DNA of 64,000 nucleotides from JBNGOQ01 sp050589645 (GTDB lineage Bacteria; Bacteroidota; Bacteroidia; Flavobacteriales; Flavobacteriaceae): NCBI RefSeq assembly GCF_050589645.1, contig NZ_JBNGOQ010000002.1, forward strand, positions 868,001 through 932,000, in the 5' to 3' direction. Below, piece after piece: positions 33,258 to 41,398 of this stretch. The notes beneath the pieces are model-generated. The model was not told the DNA's origin. It searched no databases and saw only the letters and a list, made by a program, of their open reading frames with translations. The first letter of the stretch is position 1. The number at the start of each line of letters is the position of its first letter. A program made the position numbers and the translations under genes.

Positions 33258-34922
33258 CTATATTTCCGTTAGATATTGATGTACAAATTTAATGGCCATA
33301 GAGCCCTCGCCCACCGCCGAAGCCACCCGATTCATCGCCCCGGCCCTGACATCGCCCGAAGCAAAAATACCCGGGCTGCAAGTCTCCAGCAAAAAGGGTT
33401 CGCGTTCTTTCTTCCAGATTTTTTTGAAGTCGTCGTATTTGATCAAGTCTCTTCCCGTCTCCAAAAAGCCCCTTTCGTTCTTAAGAATATCCAGGGCGAT
33501 CCAATCGGTATAGGGACGAGATCCAATAAATATAAACAAGGCCTGGGCCTGCGCCTCCCGTACCTCTGTCGTTTTGCTGTCTTCCAAGGTCACGCCGGAT
33601 AAGCGGCCATTCTCGCCTGTGACCTTGGTAATATTGGTATTGGGAAGCAGCCGTATGTTTTCAATGGCCTCAATTTGATCGATCAGGTATTGGGACATGC
33701 TGCTCGATAGGTCGTCCCTTCGGATAACGATGTACACGTTCTTGGCAAAATTGGAAAGATACACCGCGGATTGCCCAGCCGAATTGCCGCCACCTACGAT
33801 ATACACCTCTTTGTCCTTGCATGCCTGCGCTTCTGTCATGGAAGAGCCGTAGTAAATTCCGGCCCCGGTGTACTCCTCCACACCCTCGGCAGGTAGTTTT
33901 CTGTAATTGACCCCCGTGGAGACCACAATACTTTTGGTCTGCACCTCGCTCCCATCATCCAATACCAAAATTTTATAATTGTCCTTGGTTTTGATGGCCT
34001 TGACCTCTCGGGGTGATAGGAACTCTATACCAAAGCGTTTGGCCTGGGTAATGGCCCTATGGGTAAGTTCCTGTCCGCTGAGTCCCTTTGGAAACCCCAG
34101 GTAATTTTCGATACGGGAACTGGTCCCCGCCTGCCCTCCTGGCGCTTTTTTCTCGATCAAAAGGGTTTTTAAGCCCTCTGAACCGCCATATACGGCTGCC
34201 GCCAGACCGGATGGTCCAGCGCCGATGATGGCCACATCGTAGAGGCTTTCCTTCGCATTTGCATTAAGCCCCAAACGTTCGGCAAGCTCCAAAATAGAAG
34301 GGTTGGTCATACAATCCCCATCAGGAAAAGAGACCACGGGCATATCCTTTGCTTCCAGTTCGTGCAGTGTGGCTACCTCTTTGGCTTTTTCACTGGTCTC
34401 CACATCCAACCATTGAAAGGGAAACAAATTACTGGACAAGAAATCCTTAATGGTGTGGGTATGTGGATTAAATTGATAGCCCAGGACCTTAATGCCATCA
34501 AACTCGGGCCTGTAATCCAAAAGCCATACCTCCAGCAGGTCGTTCAAGACCGGGTAGAGTTTTTCCTCCGGCGGGTTCCACGGTTTGGATAAATAGTAGT
34601 CCAGTTGTACTTCATTGATCGCCCGTATGGCCGCGTCCGTATCTGAATAGGCGGTGAGCAAGACCTTTTTTGCCTTGGGGTAATGTTCTTTGGCCATTTC
34701 CAAAAACTCCACCCCCAGCATCTCGGGCATGCGCTGGTCTACCAAAAACAAAGCGACCGCTTCGCCTTTTTTCCGCAGTTCCACCAAAACCTCGAGCGCC
34801 TCCTTGGGTGAGTCGGTCCGAAGGATCCTGTAGTCCTTTTGATACTCCGATTTTAAATCACGCGTCACTGCTGCCAAGACTTGTGGGTCGTCGTCTATTG
34901 CAAAAATTATAGGTTTCTTCAT
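33258..34922 (-). CDS. Response-regulator receiver fused to thioredoxin-reductase-like flavoprotein
   Basis: 554 residues in three parts. Residues 1-125 are a receiver domain with phospho-acceptor Asp62 (FLVDQRMPE), acidic residues 10-12 and Lys113. Residues about 140-205 resemble a glutaredoxin-like fold without a CxxC (VLGYQFNPHTHTIKDFLSSN, MPVVSFPDG). Residues about 225-554 are a two-domain FAD/NAD(P)H oxidoreductase (IIGAGPSGLAAAVYG; IVGGGNSAGQSA; FASGDVRAG). The CxxC that true thioredoxin reductases carry before the NAD(P)H motif is absent (GIYYGSSMTEAQACKD), so it should not reduce thioredoxin in the classical way. It lies 15 nt after the kinase gene and is presumably its phosphorylation target. 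Confidence 0.9.
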   Translation of the reverse strand: MKKPIIFAIDDDPQVLAAVTRDLKSEYQKDYRILRTDSPKEALEVLVELRKKGEAVALFLVDQRMPEMLGVEFLEMAKEHYPKAKKVLLTAYSDTDAAIRAINEVQLDYYLSKPWNPPEEKLYPVLNDLLEVWLLDYRPEFDGIKVLGYQFNPHTHTIKDFLSSNLFPFQWLDVETSEKAKEVATLHELEAKDMPVVSFPDGDCMTNPSILELAERLGLNANAKESLYDVAIIGAGPSGLAAAVYGGSEGLKTLLIEKKAPGGQAGTSSRIENYLGFPKGLSGQELTHRAITQAKRFGIEFLSPREVKAIKTKDNYKILVLDDGSEVQTKSIVVSTGVNYRKLPAEGVEEYTGAGIYYGSSMTEAQACKDKEVYIVGGGNSAGQSAVYLSNFAKNVYIVIRRDDLSSSMSQYLIDQIEAIENIRLLPNTNITKVTGENGRLSGVTLEDSKTTEVREAQAQALFIFIGSRPYTDWIALDILKNERGFLETGRDLIKYDDFKKIWKKEREPFLLETCSPGIFASGDVRAGAMNRVASAVGEGSMAIKFVHQYLTEI

Positions 34923-34937
34923 GTATCTAATGGGTGC

Positions 34938-36326
34938 TTAAGCAATGGGTAAACAAACGATAAACTTGGTCTCTCCAGGTTTGGAGGTGACCTTAATCTC
35001 CCCTTGGTGTTGATTTATGATGCGTTGTACCACTTCCAATCCCATTCCCGTGCCTTCGCCTATGGCCTTGGTCGTAAAAAAAGGATCGAAAATGGTATTC
35101 AGATGCGCTTCCGGAATACCCTTACCATTATCTATAATCTCTGTCTTGACAAAGTTCCCATCCTTTCGGCTACGTACCTGTAGTTTACCTCCTGGGTTCA
35201 TGGCATCTATGGCATTATCAATCAAATTGGTCCAAACCTGATTTATTTCGCTGACCATAATCTTGGGGTGTGGCAGATCTTGGTCAAATTCCTTTTCTAT
35301 GGTTATTTTTTTTTGTTTCAGCTTGTGGTTCAGCATGGTCAGTGTGCTTTTTATACCGGTCCTAATGTCGGTTGGCTGGCGCTCCGGTGCACTATCCATA
35401 TGCGTATAACTCTTTACGGAAGCTACCAAGTCCGAAATACGTTGCGCAGCCTCTTGTATCTCATCGACCATTTTCTCGGTGGTCAGTACGTTTTCTATCC
35501 ATTCAATGGCCGATGGGAAATTGGTATCGCCGGTGGCTTCGTAGATTTTTTCCATGGCCTTGGCATCCATACAAAAATCCAGTAAGGTCTCGGTCAGTTC
35601 GTAGGCGTTCTCAACGCCGTGCTCTTCCAACCATTGTTCCAGGGCATCCTCTTTTTCGGTCCGCTCCATGAGGCCCATATTATTTTCGGGCCTATGGGTC
35701 AATTTATCAAAAAGCACATCGTTGATAACATCTATCTGTTCGGGGGTAGCCTTGATGGAAATGACCCGCTTGAATTTTTCGGGTACGTTCCCCAAGTGCT
35801 TTTTTAATTCCTTGGCACCACGGGCCATGGCGGAAGCCGGGTTGTTCAATTCATGGGCCAGTCCGGCAGATAGTTTACCCAAGGCCATCATTTTTTCTGC
35901 CTGAACGTTGCTTTTGGCGAATTCCCTTGTCCGGGAGGTCATCTCATGGACAAAAGCTTCTGCGAGCTCGTAAAAGCTGGTGGTCATTTCCTTAAAGTGT
36001 TCCTTGGACATAACCAACACCTTGCATTCCCTAACGGCCTCCCCATAACCGATGGCGGTGGTGGCCCGGGAATAGGGCAAGGAGCCCGAGATACCATTTT
36101 TATGAACCTTGGCCACCAATTTATAATTCCCGTTCTGTTCTATCTTGATATCCACCTCGCCTTCGAGCAGAATATAGAGCTTATCAATGGGATCGCCCTT
36201 TGTGAATATGAATCCACCAACGGGTATGCGCTCCACATGGGAATTTTGAATAAGCCACAGTAATTGCTCCTCGGGAACCTCGGAAATTGCGGAAACCTGT
36301 CTTAAATCTTGGGGGGTTACTTCCAT
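34938..36326 (-). CDS. Cyclic-nucleotide-binding sensor histidine kinase
   Basis: 462 residues, no membrane segment. Residues about 10-125 are a cNMP-binding/CRP-like beta-roll (PVGGFIFTKGDPIDKLYILL). A HisKA domain follows, with His158 in KLSAGLAHELNNPAS, then a long helical insert and a HATPase domain with N box NLIDNAIDAM, G1 DNGKGIPE and G2 GEGTGMGLEVVQ. It is a cytoplasmic kinase whose input is a nucleotide or redox ligand. It is the first gene of the operon with the receiver-flavoprotein, the UBP zinc finger and the GNAT. Confidence 0.9.
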   Translation of the reverse strand: MEVTPQDLRQVSAISEVPEEQLLWLIQNSHVERIPVGGFIFTKGDPIDKLYILLEGEVDIKIEQNGNYKLVAKVHKNGISGSLPYSRATTAIGYGEAVRECKVLVMSKEHFKEMTTSFYELAEAFVHEMTSRTREFAKSNVQAEKMMALGKLSAGLAHELNNPASAMARGAKELKKHLGNVPEKFKRVISIKATPEQIDVINDVLFDKLTHRPENNMGLMERTEKEDALEQWLEEHGVENAYELTETLLDFCMDAKAMEKIYEATGDTNFPSAIEWIENVLTTEKMVDEIQEAAQRISDLVASVKSYTHMDSAPERQPTDIRTGIKSTLTMLNHKLKQKKITIEKEFDQDLPHPKIMVSEINQVWTNLIDNAIDAMNPGGKLQVRSRKDGNFVKTEIIDNGKGIPEAHLNTIFDPFFTTKAIGEGTGMGLEVVQRIINQHQGEIKVTSKPGETKFIVCLPIA

Positions 36327-36397
36327 CCCTTAAATTTAAACTATTAGCGATCCAAATGCAACAGCCGAAATGTAAAGTAAATGTTATGGATTTCCGA

Positions 36398-37705
36398 TCA
36401 GACCCGGTCTATTTTGGCCCCTATGGCCCGCAGACGGGTATCGATATTTTCATAGCCCCGATCGATTTGTTCAATATTGTGGATTGTGGAAGTGCCTTTG
36501 GCCGATAAAGCGGCGATCAACAAGGATACCCCTGCCCTAATATCCGGAGATACCATAGTGGTAGCTTTCAGTGTCGATTTAAAATCGTGTCCTATGACGG
36601 TGGCCCTATGCGGGTCGCAAAGGATAATTTTTGCGCCCATATCAAGCAGTTTGTCCACAAAGAACAAACGGCTTTCGAACATTTTTTGATGCACCAGCAC
36701 TTCTCCCTTTGCCTGGGTGGAGATGACCAGGATAATACTTAACAAATCTGGTGTAAGTCCCGGCCAGGGTGCATCGGCTATGGTCAAAATAGATCCGTCT
36801 ATGTAGTTTTGGATCTTATAGCCATCTTTATGCTCGGGTATGAGAATGTCATCCCCTTTACGCTTTACCGTTATTCCAAGTTTTTCAAATACAGAGGGAA
36901 TTAGTCCCAGATCGTCCCAGCTTACACTTTTAATCGTAAGTTCGCTTTTGGTCATAGCCGCCAAACCGATCCAACTACCAATTTCGATCATGTCGGGAAG
37001 CATGGTGTGTTCGGTACCTCCTAACTGCGCAACCCCATCGATCAGTAGCATATTGGAGCCTATGCCCGAAATCTTTGCTCCCATACGATTCAGCATTTTG
37101 CACAATTGCTGCAAATAGGGTTCACAAGCCGCATTGTATATGGTGGTACGCCCTTCGGCCAGTACCGAAGCCATAACAATGTTGGCCGTTCCGGTAACAG
37201 ATGCCTCGTCCAAAAGCATGTAGGTGCCCTTTAATTTTTTGGCCTCGACCCCATAAAAATGCTCTTCCTTATTGTACCGAAATTGGGCACCGAGATTGAT
37301 AAATCCTTGAAAATGGGTATCCAGTCTGCGTCGTCCAATCTTATCACCTCCAGGCTTGGGAATATAACCCTTGCCAAAACGGGCCAATAAGGGACCTACC
37401 AACATAATGGAACCCCTGAGCCCTCTTCCGTCTTGCTTAAATTGGTCCGATTGCAGGTAATCCAAGTTAACATCGTCTGCCTTAAAAGAATAGGAACCCT
37501 TATCCTTCTTTTGGATCTTTACCCCTAAATCCTCTAGTAGGGAAATTAATTTGTTGACATCAACGATATCGGGAATATTGTGAACAGTAACCGTTTCGGG
37601 AGTGAGAAGTACGGCGCAAAGTATTTGCAAAGCCTCATTTTTGGCGCCCTGGGGTGTAATCTCGCCATGAAGCTGATGACCTCCCTCTATTTTAAATGTT
37701 CCCAT
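36398..37705 (-). CDS. murA: UDP-N-acetylglucosamine 1-carboxyvinyltransferase MurA
   Basis: 435 residues, full length for MurA, which starts peptidoglycan synthesis by moving enolpyruvate from PEP to UDP-GlcNAc. Lys22 in AKNEAL is the conserved catalytic lysine. At the loop where E. coli has Cys115 in PGGC, this protein reads PGGDKIG with Asp121. That residue is the fosfomycin attachment site, and Asp there makes MurA naturally insensitive in mycobacteria and chlamydiae. It follows the DUF4290 gene by 15 nt. Confidence 0.95.
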   Translation of the reverse strand: MGTFKIEGGHQLHGEITPQGAKNEALQILCAVLLTPETVTVHNIPDIVDVNKLISLLEDLGVKIQKKDKGSYSFKADDVNLDYLQSDQFKQDGRGLRGSIMLVGPLLARFGKGYIPKPGGDKIGRRRLDTHFQGFINLGAQFRYNKEEHFYGVEAKKLKGTYMLLDEASVTGTANIVMASVLAEGRTTIYNAACEPYLQQLCKMLNRMGAKISGIGSNMLLIDGVAQLGGTEHTMLPDMIEIGSWIGLAAMTKSELTIKSVSWDDLGLIPSVFEKLGITVKRKGDDILIPEHKDGYKIQNYIDGSILTIADAPWPGLTPDLLSIILVISTQAKGEVLVHQKMFESRLFFVDKLLDMGAKIILCDPHRATVIGHDFKSTLKATTMVSPDIRAGVSLLIAALSAKGTSTIHNIEQIDRGYENIDTRLRAIGAKIDRV

Positions 37706-37720
37706 TTAAGGTAGAAAAGT

Positions 37721-38374
37721 TTAATACCGCTTCTTACCGCGATTATTGTTTCTTTGATTCTTTTTGCCCGTGTTGCTTCTGTTGGATTTGGTTGGCCTGT
37801 TCTTAAGGAACTGCCCGCTCTCGGTAAGATTTTCACCTCCACCCGCCAAATCGATCAAACCATCACTCAACTCAACCAGATGTTTAAAAATAACAACATC
37901 CTCTACCGTATCCTTGTTCCAATTTAGGTAACACTTTTTCATATGGTTGGCTATGGCATATTCCAAACCATCGCGCATGTCACCTTTTTCCCAACTAATG
38001 GCCACATCGATCATGCGTTTGATGTTGTTGCCATAAAATCGATATTTTGGAAAATTCTGAGGATATTCCAAGGGTTCCGGACGTTGTTGAAGGACTTCCT
38101 TGCTGGTTATGGGGAACGGTGAATCCACATCCAATTTAAAATCGGACATGATGAACAACTGATCCCACAACTTATGCTGAAAATCGGGTACATCACGCAG
38201 ATGGGGCTGAAGATTCCCCATGACGCTTATAATGGCCTTGGCCACTCTATTTCTTTCTTCGTTATCCGCAATGGAAACGGCATGGTCCACCATTTTCTGG
38301 AAATGACGGCCATATTCTGGAATAATGAGCTTTGAGCGCTCAGTATTGTATTCTAAGTTTTCTACTTGATTCAA
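37721..38374 (-). CDS. DUF4290 protein
   Basis: 217 residues, typical of DUF4290, a Bacteroidota family usually encoded directly before murA as here. Helix-rich, with the family start MNQVENLEYNTERSKLIIPE and a C-terminal tail rich in Lys, Arg and Asn (from about 195), probably disordered and nucleic-acid or membrane-surface binding. The function is unknown. A TAATTTTG box lies upstream at 38440-38433, within the end of the DUF493 gene region. Confidence 0.88.
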   Translation of the reverse strand: MNQVENLEYNTERSKLIIPEYGRHFQKMVDHAVSIADNEERNRVAKAIISVMGNLQPHLRDVPDFQHKLWDQLFIMSDFKLDVDSPFPITSKEVLQQRPEPLEYPQNFPKYRFYGNNIKRMIDVAISWEKGDMRDGLEYAIANHMKKCYLNWNKDTVEDVVIFKHLVELSDGLIDLAGGGENLTESGQFLKNRPTKSNRSNTGKKNQRNNNRGKKRY

Positions 38375-38432
38375 ATTAAAAGTTTTATGCTTAAAAAAAT
38401 AAGGAAGTACTCGTATAACGGCTGCAAAATAA

Positions 38433-38440
38433 CAAAATTA
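38433..38440 (-). promoter_or_regulatory. -7 box TAATTTTG before DUF4290-murA
   Basis: Minus-strand TAATTTTG fits the consensus 59 nt before the DUF4290 start. No TTG at a suitable distance; supported by the -7 motif only. Confidence 0.4.
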
Positions 38441-38456
38441 TGCTACAAAAGCTACT

Positions 38457-38744
38457 TTATAAGGAGATAACCCCTTTTATCGCACCCACTTCCTTGTACT
38501 TTTGAATTACCTCGTCCGGGTTTTTGAGGTGCACGGTGATGGAAATACTCGTGTATTTTCCTTTTTTGGATTTTTTTGATTCTATGACCGCGCCGGTATT
38601 GTCAAATATCTTGTTGATCTGCTCAATCTTATCGGTATCGGTAGGAACAATAAATTTATAAAGATAATCCGATGGCCAGGTACCATTTTGATCCAGCTGT
38701 TCCCGTAATCTTATATAAAACTCATCCGATTTTTCGGTGTTCAT
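38457..38744 (-). CDS. DUF493 family protein (YbeD-like)
   Basis: 95 residues with the ferredoxin-like alpha/beta pattern of DUF493: YLYKFIVPTDTDKIEQINKI, then the KGKYTSISITVHLKNPDEVI strand-helix and a terminal GAIKGVISL. E. coli YbeD is encoded by the lipoate genes and has a regulatory-type ACT-like fold; its role is not clear. A TATCTTTG box lies 14 nt upstream (38766-38759). Confidence 0.85.
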   Translation of the reverse strand: MNTEKSDEFYIRLREQLDQNGTWPSDYLYKFIVPTDTDKIEQINKIFDNTGAVIESKKSKKGKYTSISITVHLKNPDEVIQKYKEVGAIKGVISL

Positions 38745-38758
38745 GTACTTGTTTCTTG

Positions 38759-38766
38759 CAAAGATA
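38759..38766 (-). promoter_or_regulatory. -7 box TATCTTTG before the DUF493 gene
   Basis: A perfect TAnnTTTG match on the minus strand, 14 nt before the start codon. No TTG at 17-23 nt upstream was found. Confidence 0.5.
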
Positions 38767-38907
38767 GAACAACCCTAGCAATTATTCGGTCTTCCCTTTT
38801 TTTCTTCTCCTTTGTTAACGTTTTTTAACGCTTATGGCGCTAGGTCCGTGTATCGCCGAACAATAAATACCATGCTACATGTATTATTTTAATCTTTCCG
38901 GTTTGCG

Positions 38908-38915
38908 TACTTTTG
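38908..38915 (+). promoter_or_regulatory. -7 box TACTTTTG before the AAA ATPase gene
   Basis: TACTTTTG lies 20 nt before the TTG codon at 38936. Because it falls inside the longest reading frame (open from 38879), it argues for the later start. The -33 element is not evident. Confidence 0.45.
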
Positions 38916-38935
38916 TGGTTGTAATACCTTTTCTA

Positions 38936-39499
38936 TTGAACACAACTAGAGTAGTTATAAGTGGCGGGCCGGGGACCGGAAAGACGTCGGTCATAAAGAT
39001 GCTGGAGGAATCGGGATTTTTCTGCTTTCATGAAATCATCCGGAGCATGACCTCTAACGCGAAAAAGGAGGGTAATCCGGAGGCCTTTGTTTCCAACCCC
39101 ATTGTCAGCGTTAGCAATCCGGCCGAATTTAATGAAATGATACTGCAGGGCAGGATCGATCAGTTCAAGCGCCTTTCTGAAGTCAAGGGTAGACCGGCCT
39201 TTTACGATCGGGGAATCCCGGATGTTCTGGCCTATATGGATTTCTTTGGGCAAAGTTACGAGGACCATTTTGTTAGCGCGTGCAAAACCCATTTGTACGA
39301 CACTGTATTTCTATTGCCACCCTGGAAGGAAATCTATGTTTCCGACAATGAACGGTTCGAAAGCTTTGAAGAGGCCGTGCAGGTGCACGAGCATTTGGAA
39401 CGCACCTACAGGCGGTTTGGCTATGATATTGTCATGGTTCCCCTGACCAATGTGGAGGAACGGCTTGCATTTATTTTGAATCGATTAAAGCTCCAGTGA
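38936..39499 (+). CDS. AAA family P-loop ATPase/kinase-like protein
   Basis: 187 residues if started at TTG 38936 (LNTTRVVISGGPGTGKTSVI): the Walker A motif GGPGTGKT begins only about ten residues in, as usual for this single-domain AAA_28-like family. A longer frame from ATG 38879 adds 19 residues that overlap a promoter box and have no conserved look. Further features: FYDRGIPDVLAYMDF (Walker B/lid region, like nucleotide kinases) and FLLPPWKEIYVSDNERFES. Its TGA overlaps the ATG of recQ, so it is the first gene of the recQ-fmt operon. Confidence 0.8.
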   Translation: MNTTRVVISGGPGTGKTSVIKMLEESGFFCFHEIIRSMTSNAKKEGNPEAFVSNPIVSVSNPAEFNEMILQGRIDQFKRLSEVKGRPAFYDRGIPDVLAYMDFFGQSYEDHFVSACKTHLYDTVFLLPPWKEIYVSDNERFESFEEAVQVHEHLERTYRRFGYDIVMVPLTNVEERLAFILNRLKLQ

Positions 39500-41397
39500 T
39501 GCAGATGAACCCCAGGGAAATCTTGAAAAAGTATTGGGGCTTTTCACAGTTCAAAGGGTCTCAAGAGCAGATTATTGCAGAAATTTTGGAAGGTCGGGAT
39601 GTCCTGGCATTGCTGCCAACAGGTGGTGGGAAATCTCTTTGTTATCAGGTGCCTGCCTTAGCCAAAAAGGGTATTTGTATTGTGGTCTCCCCCTTGGTGG
39701 CCCTGATACAGGACCAGGTAGATAGCCTTAGGACAAAAGGAATCAAGGCCATTGCGCTAACCGGCGGAATTCCACCATGGGAACTGACCGACCTGTTGGA
39801 TAATTGCCTATACGGAAATTACAAGTTTTTATATCTTTCCCCGGAACGCCTGCAACAGGAAGTGGTACAGGAAAGGATACAGCAGATGCAGGTAAATCTT
39901 TTGGCCATTGACGAGGCACATTGCATTTCGCAATGGGGAAACGATTTTAGGCCAGCCTATTTGGGCTGTTCGGTATTGCGCGATTTGGCCCCGGATGCTC
40001 CGGCAATTGCGTTAACGGCCACGGCCACCCAAAGCGTGGCCCAGGATATCGTGGAAAACCTGAAATTTCAAGACCCCTTGGAAATTAAGGACTCCTTTGC
40101 CCGGGACAACATCGCCTTTAAGGTGCTGGTAGACGAGGACAAAAGATATCGGTTAAGGCAGTTGTGCACAACCACGCCCCGAAGTGGCATTGTCTATGTA
40201 CGTACACGGCGTATGGCTCAGGAAATCGCTCATTTGTTAAACGAGAACAAGTGTACGGCCACCTATTTTCACGGTGGTATTTCCAAGCGGGAAAAGGAAC
40301 AACGCCTGGGGCTGTGGATGCGAAATGAAATAAAGGTAATGGTGGCCACCAATGCGTTCGGAATGGGTATAGACAAGCCCGATGTTGGCCTAGTGGTACA
40401 TTACCAAATTCCGGATAGCATTGAAAACTACTTTCAGGAGGCCGGAAGGGCCGGGAGAGATGGCGGTGATGCAGAAGCGGTTTTGGTCATCAATGGTGCG
40501 GATGAGATACAAGTCAAAAATCAGTTTTTGAGCGTGCTTCCCGATATCCCCTTTCTAAAGTTGCTTTACTACAAGCTCTGCAACTACTTTCAGATAGCCT
40601 ACGGTGAAGGGGAGCATGAAACCTTCCAATTTCGCTTCAATGAATTTTGCGATACCTATAAATTAAATTCGATATGGGCCTATAACGGCCTGCGAATCCT
40701 AGATCAAAATTCGGTTATTGCCCTTTCTGAAGCTTTCTCCAAAAAAACAACCGTTCAGTTCACTGCTTCCAAGCAGCAACTTTTTCACTATTTGGATACA
40801 CACAAAAAAGAAGCCCCAATTGCACAAACCTTATTACGGACCTATGGTGGTATCTTTGATTTTGAGACCAAGGTGAACACGGTATTAATTTCCAAGAAGG
40901 CCAAGGTTCCGGAGCAACTGGTCCTGGATTTTCTGGAAACGCTTCAAAAAGACGATATCATAAAGTACAAAGCGGAGCATAGTGATCTGGAAATCACTTT
41001 TATAGTTCCAAGGGAGGATGATAGGACCATCAACGTCTTTGCCAAGAAAATCAAGGCGCAACAACAAACCAAGATCGGCCATGTGGAACAGATGCTTTCC
41101 TATGTTAAAAACGACAAAACCTGCCGTAGTAGACAGTTGCTCAGCTATTTTGGCGAGCACAAGAAAGGGAGCTGTGGCAAATGTGACGTATGTACCCGCA
41201 AAAAAAAGGTCACCAAAGATGTCCAACAGGTGATCGCAATGGACGTGCTGGACCTACTGGGTGAAAAAAGGCAGGGCTCCAGGGAAATGATCAACGTATT
41301 GCCGTATCGGGAGGAAGTGGTTTTAAAGGTGTTGCAAGAATTATTGGAAAACGGAAAAATAGGTATAAATGCCAAGAATGAATACGAGCTCAACTGA
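39499..41397 (+). CDS. recQ: RecQ family ATP-dependent DNA helicase
   Basis: 632 residues from ATG 39499, which overlaps the upstream TGA. Motif I is LLPTGGGKSLCYQ, motif II DEAHCISQWG, and motif VI region is FQEAGRAGRDGG. In E. coli RecQ the zinc cysteines directly follow the helicase core (residues 380-403), but here the cluster CRSRQLLSYFGEHKKGSC with KCDVC is at about 542-565, after an extra ~170-residue segment. No clear HRDC domain follows; only about 65 residues remain. This arrangement seems to be a Bacteroidota RecQ variant. It unwinds 3'-5' for repair and recombination. Confidence 0.92.
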   Translation: MQMNPREILKKYWGFSQFKGSQEQIIAEILEGRDVLALLPTGGGKSLCYQVPALAKKGICIVVSPLVALIQDQVDSLRTKGIKAIALTGGIPPWELTDLLDNCLYGNYKFLYLSPERLQQEVVQERIQQMQVNLLAIDEAHCISQWGNDFRPAYLGCSVLRDLAPDAPAIALTATATQSVAQDIVENLKFQDPLEIKDSFARDNIAFKVLVDEDKRYRLRQLCTTTPRSGIVYVRTRRMAQEIAHLLNENKCTATYFHGGISKREKEQRLGLWMRNEIKVMVATNAFGMGIDKPDVGLVVHYQIPDSIENYFQEAGRAGRDGGDAEAVLVINGADEIQVKNQFLSVLPDIPFLKLLYYKLCNYFQIAYGEGEHETFQFRFNEFCDTYKLNSIWAYNGLRILDQNSVIALSEAFSKKTTVQFTASKQQLFHYLDTHKKEAPIAQTLLRTYGGIFDFETKVNTVLISKKAKVPEQLVLDFLETLQKDDIIKYKAEHSDLEITFIVPREDDRTINVFAKKIKAQQQTKIGHVEQMLSYVKNDKTCRSRQLLSYFGEHKKGSCGKCDVCTRKKKVTKDVQQVIAMDVLDLLGEKRQGSREMINVLPYREEVVLKVLQELLENGKIGINAKNEYELN

Positions 41398-41398
41398 A

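Noticed and set aside
33258..34922. Plain thioredoxin reductase
   Set aside because: The redox-active CxxC is missing and a receiver domain is fused to the N-terminus, so this name would mislead.
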